A stretch of DNA of 6,051 nt from positions 1-6,051 of the forward strand of contig JAJYRV010000134.1 of assembly GCA_021793935.1 (NCBI GenBank), in the 5' to 3' direction. Position numbers and translations under genes: made by a program. Positions 5,911 through 6,051 of this stretch are shown in pieces; position 1 is the first letter of the stretch; each line of letters starts with the position of its first letter. The DNA comes from Actinomycetes bacterium. GTDB taxonomy: Bacteria > Actinomycetota > Actinomycetes > Actinomycetales > Beutenbergiaceae. The notes beneath the pieces were generated by a model. That model saw nothing but the letters and a program-made list of their open reading frames with translations. It was not told the origin of the DNA and made no database searches.

Positions 5911-5930
5911 AACCTGTGCGAGACGCGCAC
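5899..5930 (+). promoter_or_regulatory. Two mutually exclusive short hairpins in the gyrB leader
   Basis: Hairpin A pairs GCGCAG (5899-5904) with CTGTGC (5914-5919), including one G-U pair. Hairpin B pairs GTGCG (5916-5920) with CGCAC (5926-5930). They share 5916-5919, so only one can form at a time. The stop codon of the mini-ORF (5908-5910) is in the loop of A. The stems are short (6 and 5 bp) and no energy calculation was done. Confidence 0.25.
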
Positions 5931-5940
5931 TTTGATCGGC

Positions 5941-5946
5941 AAGGAG
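5941..5946 (+). promoter_or_regulatory. gyrB ribosome binding site
   Basis: AAGGAG lies 12 nt before the GTG at 5959, somewhat far. A second, weaker AGGA at 5951-5954 has a 4 nt spacer. Either could serve, and together they support the GTG at 5959. In-frame TTG at 5932 and CTG at 5914 lack a comparable site. Confidence 0.55.
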
Positions 5947-5958
5947 CACCAGGACGAC

Positions 5959-6051
5959 GTGGCTGAAACGATACCCGGTTCCGCGGTAGGTACCCTCACG
6001 ACGAACGGAAACGGGGATCACGGCTACGAAGCCGGAGACATCACCGTTCTC
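5959..6051 (+). CDS. gyrB: DNA gyrase subunit B, N-terminal fragment cut by the window end
   Basis: Gyrase B is the ATPase subunit of the type II topoisomerase that introduces negative supercoils and relieves positive ones ahead of replication forks. Only 31 codons are present. They begin VAETIPGSAVG and end YEAGDITVL, which matches the segment leading into the family motif ITVLEGLEAVRKRPGMYIG; that motif itself lies beyond the window. Position directly after the recF-DUF721 block supports gyrB over parE. The N-terminal extension before YEAGDITVL is variable and poorly conserved, as in other actinobacterial GyrB proteins. Upstream are four DnaA boxes, a candidate promoter and a leader of about 110 nt. 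Confidence 0.9.
   Translation, partial: MAETIPGSAVGTLTTNGNGDHGYEAGDITVL

Overview
The window is the chromosomal replication-origin neighbourhood of a GC-rich Gram-positive bacterium, most likely an actinobacterium. Four things point there. The gene order is dnaA - oriC - dnaN - gnd - recF - DUF721/DciA - gyrB. The short-form 6-phosphogluconate dehydrogenase lies between dnaN and recF. Third codon positions are strongly G/C-biased and GTG starts are used for dnaN, the DUF721 gene and gyrB. The DUF721 protein ends in the actinobacterial GRGPRDT(W/Y)G tail. I cannot name a genus. All seven recognised genes are on the + strand, and nothing suggests horizontal transfer: no insertion sequence, CRISPR array, tRNA or rRNA.

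Layout. Positions 1-1434 hold dnaA without its first few tens of residues; the window opens inside domain I. A hairpin at 1440-1464 closes dnaA. The 562 nt non-coding stretch 1435-1996 is the probable oriC. It holds a left group of DnaA boxes on the minus strand (1548-1599), a right group on the plus strand (1640-1744), an AT-richer GAT/GAA triplet tract that may be the unwinding element (1750-1782), one more box at 1786-1794, and a promoter and Shine-Dalgarno for dnaN. dnaN follows (1997-3124), then a 60 nt spacer with a strong hairpin, then gnd (3185-4075). gnd, recF (4075-5229) and the DUF721/DciA gene (5219-5734) are joined by overlapping stop and start codons and probably translationally coupled. 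A second non-coding stretch (5735-5958) carries four DnaA boxes in one orientation, a -10-like element, a possible leaderless 20-codon reading frame, and the Shine-Dalgarno of gyrB, whose first 31 codons end the window.

Function. DnaA binds oriC and opens it. DnaN is the sliding clamp. DciA-family proteins assist loading or function of the replicative helicase DnaB. RecF acts at gaps and stalled forks. Gyrase removes the positive supercoils made ahead of forks. gnd is a metabolic passenger (oxidative pentose phosphate pathway, supplying ribulose-5-phosphate) that is commonly found at this place in actinobacteria.

No wholly new system is visible; the coding content is ordinary. The observations most worth a second look are regulatory: the four-box DnaA cluster upstream of gyrB, which shares a 14-mer with oriC; the possible leaderless mini-ORF and alternative hairpins in the gyrB leader; the triplet tract in oriC; and the DnaA-box-like sequence over the dnaN -35 region.
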